DNA of 64,000 nt from VXYL01 sp965208525 (GTDB lineage Bacteria; Pseudomonadota; Gammaproteobacteria; Pseudomonadales; Azotimanducaceae): the NCBI GenBank assembly GCA_965208525.1, contig OZ242340.1, forward strand, positions 868,001-932,000, given 5' to 3'. The position numbers and the translations under genes are program-made. The notes beneath the pieces are model-generated. The model did not search any database and was not told the DNA's origin. It worked only from the letters and a program-made list of their open reading frames with translations. Within the stretch, counting starts at the first letter, position 1. Each line of letters opens with the position of its first letter. This document shows, in pieces, positions 9,794 through 18,475 of the stretch.

Positions 9794-10732
9794 GTGACCG
9801 AGGCCAACGACTGGCCGCCTAGCTGCGCCATCGAAACGCTGCATGCGCGCGCAGCCGCGCTCGCCGCCACCCGTGCGTTCTTTGCCGAGCGGGGCGTGCT
9901 GGAGGTGAACACGCCGGTGCTGGCATCCCACACGGTTCTCGACCCTGCCATCGAGAGCATCGCCGTCGGCGGCCGCTATCTGCAAACCTCGCCCGAATAC
10001 CACATGAAGCGTCTGCTGGCCGCCGGGGCACCTTCCATCTACCAACTGGGCCCGGTGTTCCGCCAAGGCGAACAGGGGCGCTGGCACAACCCCGAGTTCC
10101 TCATGCTGGAGTGGTATCGCCTCGACTTCGACGCCCCGCGCCTCATGCGGGAGGTGGAAGACCTCGTGGACTGCCTGCTCGGCCCTGCGCCGTATCTGTG
10201 CGTGCCGTATCGGCAACTGCTGACCGATCGGTTCGACATCGACATCGACACAGCAAGCGCGGGCGACCTGGCCGACATCTGTGCCGAACTCGGATACCAG
10301 GCCAGTCCCGCACCCCCGGCCGAGGAAGCCCTCGACCTGATGCTTGCAGCCGCCCTCCATGACCGCGGCGAAGGCCGAGTCTTCGTGACCGAATACCCAC
10401 CGTGCCAAGCCGCCCTAGCGCGGTTGAGTGCATCCGAGGGCCGCCCTCATGCAGAACGCTTCGAGCTCGTAATCGACGGCCTCGAAATCGCCAACGGCTA
10501 CCACGAACTCGCGGACCCGGACGAACTGGCCCGGCGCATGGCCGCCGACGCCGGGAAACGCCACGCTTCTGACCACTCGGTCCCCGAGCGCGACGACCGC
10601 CTCCTGGCCGCCCAACACCACGGCCTCCCCAACTGCGCCGGCGTGGCCCTCGGCTTCGACCGGCTGTTGGCGCTCAAACTCGGAACCGACGGCATATCCC
10701 CCGTTCTCGCCTTCGACTGGAACCGCGCCTAG
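9794..10732 (+). CDS. epmA: EF-P--lysine lysyltransferase
   Basis: 312-residue paralogue of the class II lysyl-tRNA synthetase catalytic domain that attaches lysine or beta-lysine to Lys34 of EF-P instead of to tRNA. Class II motifs are visible: motif 2 region YQLGPVFRQGEQGRWHNPEF, with EWYRLDF after it, and motif 3 near the end (GVALGFDRLLALKL). There is no N-terminal OB-fold anticodon domain, which separates it from LysS. GTG at 9794 starts 12 bases after the efp stop. Adjacency to its own substrate gene strengthens both calls. Confidence 0.94.
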   Translation: MTEANDWPPSCAIETLHARAAALAATRAFFAERGVLEVNTPVLASHTVLDPAIESIAVGGRYLQTSPEYHMKRLLAAGAPSIYQLGPVFRQGEQGRWHNPEFLMLEWYRLDFDAPRLMREVEDLVDCLLGPAPYLCVPYRQLLTDRFDIDIDTASAGDLADICAELGYQASPAPPAEEALDLMLAAALHDRGEGRVFVTEYPPCQAALARLSASEGRPHAERFELVIDGLEIANGYHELADPDELARRMAADAGKRHASDHSVPERDDRLLAAQHHGLPNCAGVALGFDRLLALKLGTDGISPVLAFDWNRA

Positions 10733-10763
10733 CCAAACAGCCCAAGTCTCGGACGGGGCGGCC

Positions 10764-11591
10764 TCAACGGGCAAACGCCATCGCCTCCCCCATTCGCACC
10801 GTGGCGCCGGGCGCGAAGCGTTCGGTCAGGGCGATGCCCGGTGGGAAAAGGCAGATCACGGTGGAGCCAATGCGGAACGTGCCGACTTCATCGCCACGAG
10901 CAAAGCGAACTCCGTCGGGGTGAAGGGCACGCGGCTTGGCTCGCTCGTCCCTCGGCACAGGCGGTCTTGGCCAAGGCGTGTCGATGCCGGCGACGATCAG
11001 CGCGCCTACCATGACGAGGGCGTAGTCGCCGAAGGCGGCTCTCAGATGCATGGCAAGGCGTTCGTTGCGGGCGAAAAGTCCCGCCACGCGCCGTTCGCTC
11101 GAAGCGTTTACGGAGAAGAGGCGACCGGGAATCTCGGTTGCGCTCGCAAGCTCGCTTGCGCAAGGCACATGCACCCGGTGGTAGTCGCGGGGGGAGAGAT
11201 AGATCGTGACGAAAGTGCCGGCTTCGTAGCGTGCGGCGAGGCCCGTGTCGCCGAGCAAGTCGGCAACGGAATAGCGCTGGCCTTTCGCCTGCAGAAGTTG
11301 CCCCTCTGCAATCGGGCCGGCCTGGCTCACGGTGCCGTCGGCGGGACAGACAAGGACATCCGCCGCATCCGGCAGGGGCCGCGCGCCCAGCCTCAGGCGG
11401 CGCGTGAAGAAGTGGTTGAAGGTTTCGAAGTCGTCGGCGGTTTCGCCGATGGCCTCGGCGAGGTTCACGGGGTAGAAGCGCGTGTAGATCCAGATCACGA
11501 AGCGCTTGAAGTGACGCTGGCGCACGCCGCCGACCGCGCCCATGAAGGCGGTCAGCAGCGCCTCGGCAAGGCTCGCACCGGGGTGTGACAT
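10764..11591 (-). CDS. psd: Phosphatidylserine decarboxylase
   Basis: 275-residue membrane-associated enzyme that converts phosphatidylserine to phosphatidylethanolamine. The FFTRRL motif, the YLSPRDYHRVH catalytic region and the self-cleavage site GST in FRIGSTVI (near residue 240) are all present; Ser of GST becomes the pyruvoyl group. The ATG at 11591 starts 16 bases after the rhodanese stop, so the two are likely one operon. The pairing of psd with a two-domain rhodanese near orn and rsgA is a familiar gammaproteobacterial arrangement. Confidence 0.96.
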   Translation of the reverse strand: MSHPGASLAEALLTAFMGAVGGVRQRHFKRFVIWIYTRFYPVNLAEAIGETADDFETFNHFFTRRLRLGARPLPDAADVLVCPADGTVSQAGPIAEGQLLQAKGQRYSVADLLGDTGLAARYEAGTFVTIYLSPRDYHRVHVPCASELASATEIPGRLFSVNASSERRVAGLFARNERLAMHLRAAFGDYALVMVGALIVAGIDTPWPRPPVPRDERAKPRALHPDGVRFARGDEVGTFRIGSTVICLFPPGIALTERFAPGATVRMGEAMAFAR

Positions 11592-11607
11592 GAACGCGGC
11601 AGAGCCG

Positions 11608-12423
11608 TCAGGTCTCGACCGGGGTGTCCGGTCGGTTGCCCCATTCCGCCCACGATCCGTGATAGGCGCGGATGCGGGGGAAGCCGAGGAGGCGGGCGAC
11701 CATGTAGGCGAGGCCCGAACGGTGGTGGGTCTGGCAGTGGGCGATCACCTCTTGCTGCGGGCCGATGCCTCGCCGTTCAAGCAGGCCCGCAACGTCGTCA
11801 ATGAGGCGGAGCCCCCGGTCCCGCTGCATAAGCTCCAGCCAATCGAGATGAACCGCCCCCGGGATATGCCCGGCCCGCGCCGCCGCCGTTCGCTGGCCCG
11901 TGTACTCCTCCCACGAACGGCAGTCCCAGACGGTGAGGTCCGGATCGTCAAGCCTCGCAAGAATGTCCTCGGCTTCGGCGATGGGGGCGCGATCTACCGT
12001 AATGCTCACCTCTGGGGCCGAGTCGCTCGGTGGTGGCGGCCCGGACACAAGCGGCAAGCCGCTTTGATGCCAGGCGTGCAGGCCACCATCCAAGTAGATC
12101 CAGTCACGTTGCCCCAGCACGTCCAGCGTCCACGCCAGCCGTCCGGCCCAGCCGCCGCCCTCGTCGTCGAGCGTCACCACCTGCCGGTCTGCCCCAAGCC
12201 CAAGCCGACCAGCGAGCCCCGCCAGCCGCTCCGCATCCGGCAGCCGGCCGGTCGCCGGCGGTGTGCCGCTCACCAACTCGGCAGGTTCCACGCAATGAGA
12301 ACCCTCGATGTGCGCCGCGTCGTACACCTGCCGCGAGGTCACCTGCACCACGAGCAGGTTTTCTCCCTGGGCCAGCCTCGAAGCCAGCTCCTCGGCGGCT
12401 ATGACAGTCGGATCGGAAGCCAT
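11608..12423 (-). CDS. Two-domain rhodanese (thiosulfate sulfurtransferase)
   Basis: 271 residues made of two rhodanese domains. The C-terminal domain carries the active loop CQTHHRS, fitting the CxxxxR[S/T] pattern with Cys as the sulfur-accepting residue. The N-terminal domain lacks a Cys at the equivalent position and is structural. The protein transfers sulfane sulfur from thiosulfate or mercaptopyruvate to thiol or cyanide acceptors, in the cytoplasm (no signal peptide). The six-residue C(QTHH)RS loop resembles RhdA/GlpE-type thiosulfate enzymes more than the CG[S/T]GVT loop of mercaptopyruvate enzymes. It is divergent from orn; the 68-base gap should contain both promoters. Confidence 0.9.
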   Translation of the reverse strand: MASDPTVIAAEELASRLAQGENLLVVQVTSRQVYDAAHIEGSHCVEPAELVSGTPPATGRLPDAERLAGLAGRLGLGADRQVVTLDDEGGGWAGRLAWTLDVLGQRDWIYLDGGLHAWHQSGLPLVSGPPPPSDSAPEVSITVDRAPIAEAEDILARLDDPDLTVWDCRSWEEYTGQRTAAARAGHIPGAVHLDWLELMQRDRGLRLIDDVAGLLERRGIGPQQEVIAHCQTHHRSGLAYMVARLLGFPRIRAYHGSWAEWGNRPDTPVET

Positions 12424-12491
12424 GCAAGTGCCTTGAGTTCGCGTTCTTTCTCCGTGGCATAGTAATTCCGTTGGCGTGAGTGCGGGGTGCC

Positions 12492-13046
12492 ATGAGCGAA
12501 GAAAGCCCAGGCGAAGGGAAACTCGTCTGGATGGATCTGGAGATGACCGGCCTCGATGTCGAGACCGACACCATCATCGAGATCGCGACCCTGGTCACGG
12601 ATGACGAATTGCGCGAAGTGGCGGCCGGACCGACATTGGCAATCCACGCCAGCGACGAGCAACTCGCCGGCATGGACGACTGGAATCGCAAGCACCATGC
12701 CGAATCTGGCCTCTTGGCCCGCGTGCGCGAGTCCGACGTGACCCTGATCGAAGCCGAAGCCCGCACCCTCGCCTTCCTCGAGCAGCATGTGGCGAGCGAC
12801 GCCTCCCCCCTCTGCGGCAACTCCATCTGGCAAGACCGCCGCTTCCTCGGCCGTCACATGCCAACGCTCGAAAGCTATTTGCACTACCGCATCATCGACG
12901 TAAGCACCGTCAAGGAACTCGCGCGCCGCTGGCACCCGGCCGCCTACACCGCCTTCACCAAGCGCAACACCCACCGCGCCTTAGACGACATCCGCGAATC
13001 CATAGCGGAACTCGCCCACTACCGCCGGGTGTTTTTTCAAGGCTGA
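12492..13046 (+). CDS. orn: Oligoribonuclease
   Basis: 184-residue DEDDh exoribonuclease that degrades 2-mer oligoribonucleotides, including pGpG, and is essential in many gammaproteobacteria. Metal ligands are visible as WMDLEMTGLD (Asp, Glu), NSIWQDRRFL (Asp) and HRALDDIRESI (His, Asp). ATG 12492 (MSEESPGEGKLVWMDLE) fits the known length; an in-frame GTG lies 12 bases upstream. It is convergent with rsgA, and the two share a hairpin between their stops. Confidence 0.97.
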   Translation: MSEESPGEGKLVWMDLEMTGLDVETDTIIEIATLVTDDELREVAAGPTLAIHASDEQLAGMDDWNRKHHAESGLLARVRESDVTLIEAEARTLAFLEQHVASDASPLCGNSIWQDRRFLGRHMPTLESYLHYRIIDVSTVKELARRWHPAAYTAFTKRNTHRALDDIRESIAELAHYRRVFFQG

Positions 13047-13072
13047 AGGGGCGCCGGTCACTTGTCCTAGCA

Positions 13073-13118
13073 AGCCCCCCTCCGAGAAAGGCGAGGACGC
13101 TTTTCTCGAAGGGGGGCT
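13073..13118. terminator. Bidirectional terminator between orn and rsgA
   Basis: Stem of 16 bp with one mismatch (AGCCCCCCT..CGAGAAA paired with TTTCTCG..AGGGGGGCT) and an 11-base loop between two convergent genes. The stem has an A-rich side on one strand and a T-rich side on the other, and it runs into the rsgA stop codon. It probably stops transcription from both directions. Confidence 0.65.
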
Positions 13119-14253
13119 ACCCGCTCATTCCGTCACCTCTCCTGCCCTTCCGGCTCAGGCGCTTGAGCTTGCGGCCGCGGTGCCGCTGGCCGGCGATTTC
13201 CGTGCCCAGCCGGTGCTGCTCCGCGCTCAGCTTGCGGTAGCTCGCGAGGCGTGACTCGTCCACTTCCCCGGCCACGACGGCTGCTTGCACCGCGCATCCC
13301 GGTTCCGTGTCATGCGCGCAATCGCGGAAGCGGCAGCGTTCGGCGAGGGCTTCGATGTCCTTAAACAGCCGATCAAGGCCCTCCTCCACGTCCGCAACGC
13401 CTAGCTCCCGGACGCCTGGCCCGTCCAGCACCAGCGACCCTCCCGGCAGTCGATGCAGGAAGCGGCCCGTGGTTGTGTGGCGACCCTTGCCGTCGTCTTC
13501 TCGAACCTCGCCCGTCGCCTGCAGGTGACGACCGGCCAGCGTGTTGAGCAGGGTGGACTTGCCCACCCCCGACGAGCCCAAAAGCGCGAATGTGGCGCCG
13601 GCGCGCATATGCCGACCAACCGCGCGCACCGACTCCGCGTCCAGCGCATTGACCGTTTCCACGATGATGTTCGGCGCGAGCCCCAACGCTTGGTCGCGAT
13701 AGGCGGCGACATCCTCGGCGAGGTCCGCCTTCGTCAACACCACCATGGCCTCAATCCCCGAGTCCTGCGCCAAAGCGAGATAGCGATGCAGGCGCGACGG
13801 ATTGAACTCCGACGTGCAAGATGTGACCACCAGCGCGACATCGATGTTCGCGCCGATGAGCTGGAAGTCGAGCTTGCCTCCGGATGCCACCCGCCGCAGC
13901 ACGGTGCGGCGCTCGAGCACACGTTCAATGCGGGTGCCCGCGGCATCCGTCAACACCCAGTCGCCAACGCACGGCCGCGCTTCCACCGGCAACCGCTGCC
14001 AAGAGCGTCCAAGCGGCACCACGCACTCGCTTTCGCCATCGCCGAGCGCGTGTCCCGTCCGATGCACGGCCACCACGCGGCGGACGAGGTCCGCGTCCCC
14101 TTCTTCAGATCCCGAATGTGCGGCCGGCACCTGCTCGGCAAAGAACGGCCCCCAACCCAAAGAGCGCAAGGATTTGATCAGAGTTCCACGGCGTGCATGG
14201 CGTGCGCTCCACAACGAAGCGATGTTGTCGTTGCCAAAATCGTCCCGACCCAA
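13117..14253 (-). CDS. rsgA: Ribosome small-subunit biogenesis GTPase RsgA
   Basis: Circularly permuted GTPase that acts in late 30S maturation. Order of motifs is as in the family: OB-fold, then G4 (TKAD), then G1 (GSSGVGKST), then G3 (DGPG), and a C-terminal zinc finger (CRFRDCAHDTEPGC). The start is uncertain. The frame opens with TTG at 14253, giving 378 residues; the recognisable family N-terminus is LRSLGWGPFF, about 28 residues later. The N-terminal extension may therefore be untranslated. It is convergent with orn. Confidence 0.93.
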   Translation of the reverse strand: MGRDDFGNDNIASLWSARHARRGTLIKSLRSLGWGPFFAEQVPAAHSGSEEGDADLVRRVVAVHRTGHALGDGESECVVPLGRSWQRLPVEARPCVGDWVLTDAAGTRIERVLERRTVLRRVASGGKLDFQLIGANIDVALVVTSCTSEFNPSRLHRYLALAQDSGIEAMVVLTKADLAEDVAAYRDQALGLAPNIIVETVNALDAESVRAVGRHMRAGATFALLGSSGVGKSTLLNTLAGRHLQATGEVREDDGKGRHTTTGRFLHRLPGGSLVLDGPGVRELGVADVEEGLDRLFKDIEALAERCRFRDCAHDTEPGCAVQAAVVAGEVDESRLASYRKLSAEQHRLGTEIAGQRHRGRKLKRLSRKGRRGDGMSG

Positions 14254-14356
14254 CCGGCGGATGTCAAGCCAACCTGCCAGCCCCCTCCCTCGCCACCCGA
14301 CATTCGGCAGGCATTTTCTGACAGACTCAAGGCCCGCACAGAGGAACGGCGTGGGA

Positions 14357-15148
14357 ATGCTCAGCGACGCACAGATCCAGCAATACCAGCATGACGGCTA
14401 CGTGATTCCGAACTTCCGATTGCGCGATCAGGAGATCGACGAGATCGCCTCCGCCCACGACCGCCTGCTCGCGAAGCACCCCGAATTCACGGACTACTGC
14501 CCCGCCGTGCTGGCCTTCGACACGTGGTTCCTGGGCATTGCGCGCCACCCCGAAATCCTCGGCATGGTGCAGCAACTGATCGGCGAGCACTTCGCCCTTT
14601 GGAACTCCAGCTTCTTCGCCAAGCCCCCACGCGTCGGAACACGAACGCCGTGGCATCAGGACGGCGAATATTGGCCCATCCGCCCGCTCGCAACCTGTTC
14701 CGTCTGGATCGCCGTGGACCCAGCCACCACCGAAAACGGCTGCCTGCGCATCATCCCCGGCTCGCATCGCCGCCGCGAGCTAGGCCAGCACGACTTCAAC
14801 GGCGCCAAGGGGCTAAGTCTTCCGCTTGAGCTGCGCCGAGGCGAATTCGACGAGTCCCAGGCGCGCGACATCGTGCTCGAACGCGGCCAAGTCTCCCTGC
14901 ACGACATCTTCCTCATACACGGCTCGGAGCCCAATCATTCGGAGCACCCTCGACGCGGCATGACCTTGCGCTACATGCCGACAACGTCCGTGTATCGCCG
15001 CGACCTCGCCGGCAGCCGCCCTGCCGGCAGTCCTCAGGCGGGGGGAGCCTCCTCTCGCAAAGGCCCTCTCGCCATGTCCGAACGAACGCTCTACCTCATG
15101 CGCGGCCAGGATCTCTCTGGCGAGAACGACTTCCGCATCCGCGCCTGA
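14357..15148 (+). CDS. Phytanoyl-CoA dioxygenase (PhyH) family protein 1
   Basis: 263-residue Fe(II)/2-oxoglutarate-dependent oxygenase. The iron ligands fit HxD in PWHQDGEYW (about residue 99) and a distal His in NHSEHPRRG (about 195). An Arg about ten residues after it (TLRYMP) is placed to bind 2-oxoglutarate. These enzymes hydroxylate small molecules; the substrate cannot be read from the sequence. ATG 14357 is preferred; GTG 14351 is in frame two codons earlier. The long upstream open frame is opposite rsgA and is not part of the gene. It is followed by the DUF1538 genes on the same strand. Confidence 0.88.
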   Translation: MLSDAQIQQYQHDGYVIPNFRLRDQEIDEIASAHDRLLAKHPEFTDYCPAVLAFDTWFLGIARHPEILGMVQQLIGEHFALWNSSFFAKPPRVGTRTPWHQDGEYWPIRPLATCSVWIAVDPATTENGCLRIIPGSHRRRELGQHDFNGAKGLSLPLELRRGEFDESQARDIVLERGQVSLHDIFLIHGSEPNHSEHPRRGMTLRYMPTTSVYRRDLAGSRPAGSPQAGGASSRKGPLAMSERTLYLMRGQDLSGENDFRIRA

Positions 15149-15175
15149 CGAAACTCTCGCACCTGAATTTCGCAA

Positions 15176-15907
15176 ATGGCCATCGCCCTCGCCATCGGCA
15201 AGCGGCTCCGGGACGCATTGCGCGACCTCGCCCCCATCGTCCTCGTGATCGCCTTCTTCCAGGCCGTCGTGCTCCAGCAACCCTTCCCGAATCTCGGCAA
15301 CGTGCTGGTTGGGCTGGTGTGCGTCGTCGTGGGCCTGGCCCTCTTCATCCAAGGCTTGGAGAGCGGCCTCTTCCCCATCGGTGAATCCATCGCCGAAGCG
15401 TTCGCCCACAAAGGCAGCGCCACTCTCCTCCTGGCTTTCGCCTTTTGCCTCGGCCTCGGCGCCACGGTGGCGGAACCCGCCCTGATCGCCATCGCCGCCG
15501 AAGCCGCCGAGGTGGCCGCCGAAGCCGGTGCCATCGCCGACGAAGACGAAGCCCGCTTAAGCTACGCCTTCAACTTGCGCATGGTGGTGGCGACGTCGGT
15601 CGGCTTCGCCATCGTCCTCGGCGTGCTGCGCATCCTCAAGGGCTGGCCCATCCACCGCCTCATCATCACCGGCTACGTCCTGGTCACCATCCTCACCGTC
15701 TTCGCCCCGGACGAAATCGTCGGCGTCGCCTATGACGCCGGCGGCGTCACCACCAGCACCATCACCGTGCCCTTGGTGACCGCCTTGGGCGTCGGCCTCG
15801 CCACCTCCATCAAGGGGCGCGACCCCATGCTCGACGGCTTCGGCCTCATCGCCTTTGCCTGCGGCATGCCCGTGATCTTCGTCCTCGCCTACGGGATGGT
15901 GATGTGA
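15176..15907 (+). CDS. DUF1538 integral membrane protein A
   Basis: 243 residues with about six or seven membrane helices and the conserved DUF1538 elements: LFIQGLESGLFPIGE, FAFCLGLGATVAEPAL and YDAGGVTTSTITVP. The family is a predicted membrane transporter or channel of unknown substrate. The start GTG of the next gene overlaps this stop (GTGA), and a P-II-like gene follows, so the three form a translationally coupled unit. Family identity is clear; function is not. Confidence 0.85.
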   Translation: MAIALAIGKRLRDALRDLAPIVLVIAFFQAVVLQQPFPNLGNVLVGLVCVVVGLALFIQGLESGLFPIGESIAEAFAHKGSATLLLAFAFCLGLGATVAEPALIAIAAEAAEVAAEAGAIADEDEARLSYAFNLRMVVATSVGFAIVLGVLRILKGWPIHRLIITGYVLVTILTVFAPDEIVGVAYDAGGVTTSTITVPLVTALGVGLATSIKGRDPMLDGFGLIAFACGMPVIFVLAYGMVM

Positions 15908-16731
15908 ACGCCGTGCTCGAATTCGCCGTGGACTTCCTCGGCACGGTGGCGACCACCGTGTTCGACGTGCTGCCGATCCTCGCCATCCTCGTGGTGTTCC
16001 AAGTGGTCGTGCTGCGCCGCCGGGTGCAGAACCTGCGCGGCATCATCGTCGGTTTCCTGTGCGTTCTCTTGGGCCTCGCCCTGTTCCTGATCGGCCTCGA
16101 GCGGGCGCTGTTCCCCATCGGCGAAACCATGGCTCGGCAACTCACCGAGGCCGCCGCCACGTCCGGCGCGGCCGTGGACTGGCGCGACTACACCTTGGTT
16201 TACGCCTTCGCCGCCGCCATCGGCTTCGCCGCCACCATCGCCGAACCCCCGCTTATCGCCGTGGCACTGAAGGCGGAGAAGGTGTCGGGCGGCGCCATCA
16301 GCGCCTGGGGGCTGCGCATCGCTGTGGCCGTCGGAGTCGCCGTCGGAGTCTCCCTCGGCTGCTTCCGCATCGTCACCGGCACACCCTTGCCTTGGTACAT
16401 CGTCGCCGCCTACGTGGTGGTGATCGCGCAGACGTTCCGCGCCGGCCGCACCATCATCCCGCTCGCCTACGACAGCGGCGGCGTCACCACCTCCACGGTC
16501 ACGGTTCCTGTGGTGGCTGCACTCGGCCTCGGCCTCGCCGCCAATGTTCCCGGCCGCAGCCCGCTGATCGATGGCTTCGGGCTGATTGCGTTCGCCAGCG
16601 TTTTCCCCATCATGTCCGTGCTCGGCTACGCTGCCGTCGTGAGCCTGATCGGACGCCTCGGGAAAGGCGGCAACGCCGCTGGCGCTGGCTCAAACGACCC
16701 AACGAGAGGCACAGGGTTGAACCCGTCATGA
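15904..16731 (+). CDS. DUF1538 integral membrane protein B
   Basis: 275-residue paralogue of the preceding protein with the same signatures (LFLIGLERALFPIGE, AAIGFAATIAEPPL, YDSGGVTTSTVTVP). The two probably form a heterodimer, or correspond to the two halves found fused in single-gene DUF1538 proteins. Both halves share the motif VAEP/IAEP followed by GGVTTST, which suggests an inverted or duplicated pore. The stop codon overlaps the start of the P-II-like gene (ATGA). No signal peptide beyond the first helix. Confidence 0.85.
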   Translation: MNAVLEFAVDFLGTVATTVFDVLPILAILVVFQVVVLRRRVQNLRGIIVGFLCVLLGLALFLIGLERALFPIGETMARQLTEAAATSGAAVDWRDYTLVYAFAAAIGFAATIAEPPLIAVALKAEKVSGGAISAWGLRIAVAVGVAVGVSLGCFRIVTGTPLPWYIVAAYVVVIAQTFRAGRTIIPLAYDSGGVTTSTVTVPVVAALGLGLAANVPGRSPLIDGFGLIAFASVFPIMSVLGYAAVVSLIGRLGKGGNAAGAGSNDPTRGTGLNPS

Positions 16732-17078
16732 AGCTCAAGCTCATTGTCGCGCTGGTATCGGACAAAAAGACCAACGCCGTCGTGCAGGCGGCACGCGATG
16801 CCGGCGCCACCGGCGCCACCATCATCCCCGGCGTGCGCGGTGAAGGGCTCAAGCCGCAAAAGACATTCCTCGGGTTGGACCTGGCCGCCCGGCGCGACGT
16901 GGCGCTGTTCCTGGTGGTTGAGACCCGTGCCCGCGAAATTCTCGAGCATATCTGCGCAGCCGGCCAGTTTAACGACGAGGCCGGCGCCGGCATCGCCTTC
17001 GAGATAGCCATCGACGATGTAGTAGGTCTCGGAACGCAGTTGCCAGCAATCCGCGAGGAGCTCGAGAGCGACCTCTAG
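16728..17078 (+). CDS. P-II-like regulatory protein
   Basis: 116 residues, the size of a P-II (GlnB/GlnK) subunit. The beta-alpha-beta pattern KLIVALVSDKKTNAVVQAARDAGATGATII and the GVRGEGLKPQKTFLGLD stretch, in the position of the T-loop, support a P-II-like fold. A canonical uridylylation Tyr is not evident there. By analogy with AmtB-GlnK and SbtA-SbtB, it would bind the DUF1538 pair and gate it according to a nucleotide signal. This is inferred from coupling: its ATG overlaps the stop of the second DUF1538 gene. Confidence 0.78.
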   Translation: MKLKLIVALVSDKKTNAVVQAARDAGATGATIIPGVRGEGLKPQKTFLGLDLAARRDVALFLVVETRAREILEHICAAGQFNDEAGAGIAFEIAIDDVVGLGTQLPAIREELESDL

Positions 17079-17112
17079 CCTGACCACGCAAACGCCACCG
17101 ATTGACGACGCC

Positions 17113-17880
17113 GTGCTGCTGATCGAAACCCGCTACTGGCGCTATGCGCTCTATCGCGGCTATTTGAACCTGGTGGCCGATGCCTCGCGCTACTACCTGG
17201 GCTGGCTCTGGTGGGTGCTGGAGCCGCTGGCCATGACGGCGGTGTTCTATTTCGTGTTCAAGTACCTGCGGCCGCGCGACGAGGGGTTCATCTACTTCCT
17301 GATCGTCGGCGTCACCACTTGGCTCTGGTTCTCGGGCGGCGTCGGCAACGCCACGCAGACCCTCACTGGCGCCCGCAACCTGATCCTGCAGCTCAAGGTG
17401 CCGAAGCTGATGTTCCCGCTCATCAGCGTCATTGCCGTCACCTACAAGCAGGCGTTCGTGTTCCTGATCCTGCTGCTCGTCGTCGGCACCATCGTCGGCG
17501 TCTCGCCGGTGTGGATGGCGTTGCCGGCGGTGATCGCCACCCAGCTTTTGTTGATTGTCGCTGCGGGTGTCACCGCCGCGTTCCTCTGCGTATGGCTGCC
17601 GGACCTCAGGTTTGTGGTGGCCTCCCTGCTGCAACTGATGATGTTCTGCTCCGGGGTCTTCTTCGAGATCGAGTCTTTCCCCGAGGCCGTGCAGGGCTGG
17701 TTCCGACTCAACCCGATGGCGGTGATGCTGGAGCAATACCGCACCGTGCTGCTTGACCACGCCCTGCCTGACTTCGTCTGGTGCGCGTGGGTGGCGGTGA
17801 CCAGCGCGGTGTGGATCCTGCTGTTGGACATCGCCTACAAGCGGTGGGATCAAGAGTTAACCCGACGAATTATCGCCTGA
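17113..17880 (+). CDS. Polysaccharide ABC exporter permease (Wzm/TagG type)
   Basis: 255 residues, ABC-2 type permease with six predicted membrane helices. It starts with RYWRYALYRGYLNLVADASRY in the amphipathic N-terminal region and has a LGWLWWVLEPL motif typical of Wzm/KpsM proteins. It would export a lipid-linked or free polysaccharide together with a Wzt-like ATPase. That ATPase is not adjacent but at 24477, beyond a 6.6-kb island. The last four codons (RIIA-stop) reappear in frame just before the ATPase start. GTG 17113 is a tentative start; no ATG precedes it in frame. Confidence 0.85.
   Translation: MLLIETRYWRYALYRGYLNLVADASRYYLGWLWWVLEPLAMTAVFYFVFKYLRPRDEGFIYFLIVGVTTWLWFSGGVGNATQTLTGARNLILQLKVPKLMFPLISVIAVTYKQAFVFLILLLVVGTIVGVSPVWMALPAVIATQLLLIVAAGVTAAFLCVWLPDLRFVVASLLQLMMFCSGVFFEIESFPEAVQGWFRLNPMAVMLEQYRTVLLDHALPDFVWCAWVAVTSAVWILLLDIAYKRWDQELTRRIIA
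17845..17880 (+). repeat. Left copy of the repeat flanking the island
   Basis: The last 36 bases of the permease gene. They align without gaps to 24442-24477 with 25 matches of 36, including ATCGCCTGA at the end. Both copies are read in the same frame as W.Q....RIIA-stop. At the right copy the TGA overlaps the ATG of the ATPase gene (TGATG), which is what one would expect of an intact permease-ATPase junction. Confidence 0.55.
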
Positions 17881-17924
17881 CCACCAGCTTTGCTAAGCGT
17901 AGGGAGTCTCAGCACAAATCCTCC

Positions 17925-18214
17925 GGTGCGGCCTGCCCGCACCCGGTGAACCTAGTCAGAGGTTCCCTAGGTGACGAGCGACTGGCGACATCTCCCACGG
18001 TCCACCCGACGAAAGATGCGCCTGTCGGAGCCGACGCATTAGCGATACTTGGCGGCGCCCCAAAAAGAAGGGAACTGGTTACATCGCCAGAGTGGCGTGT
18101 TTGGTGGACGGTTTCGGTGGCCGGATTGGCTCAGCCAGTGGGTTGCTTGGAACGCTCCCGTGCCAGGCGGTCGAAGCACGGGAGCGGTCAGCGTAGCAGT
18201 TCGCTAGGAACTGC
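17925..18214. other. Hairpin-rich intergenic region at left end of island
   Basis: No convincing gene in 17881-18235. Four perfect stems are visible: GGTGCGG/CCGCACC (17925-17943), GAACCT/AGGTTC (17948-17965), an 11-bp CGCTCCCGTGC/GCACGGGAGCG (18153-18186) and GCAGTTC/GAACTGC (18196-18214). The two right-hand stems could terminate the minus-strand operon ending at 18236. The left pair is unexplained and could belong to a structured RNA or recombination site. Confidence 0.45.
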
Positions 18215-18235
18215 CGTGAGGCTTATCGCGGCTGG

Positions 18236-18448
18236 CTACGGGAATGCGGTCCAGCCAAGGCCCGATTTTTCCCATGCCTGCTGAGCGATCTCCCACAGTC
18301 GCGAGATGGCTGCATCTATCAGAATGGCCTTCCGTACCCAACCCTGCCACTTGGGCAGCTCGGGCGGCTTGTGAGTCATCACGACACTGGGCTGGCTGGT
18401 GGCAAAGTGCCACCGGGCGCGCTCCAGTTTGGTGATGACGTGGTTCAT
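18236..18448 (-). CDS. Small hypothetical protein (70 aa)
   Basis: 70 residues, Trp-rich (six Trp), with no recognised family. ATG 18448 begins NHVITKLERARWHFAT. It is the last of three same-strand genes, 27 bases after the Gly-rich gene. The amino-acid composition looks like a real soluble protein, not a shadow frame. Function unknown. Confidence 0.5.
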   Translation of the reverse strand: MNHVITKLERARWHFATSQPSVVMTHKPPELPKWQGWVRKAILIDAAISRLWEIAQQAWEKSGLGWTAFP

Positions 18449-18475
18449 CGAGGTCTCCCTCGTTTGCGGGCGGGT

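Noticed and set aside
13802..14350. Upstream extension of PhyH 1 into the rsgA region
   Set aside because: It is antisense to rsgA and has shadow composition; the family N-terminus begins at 14357.
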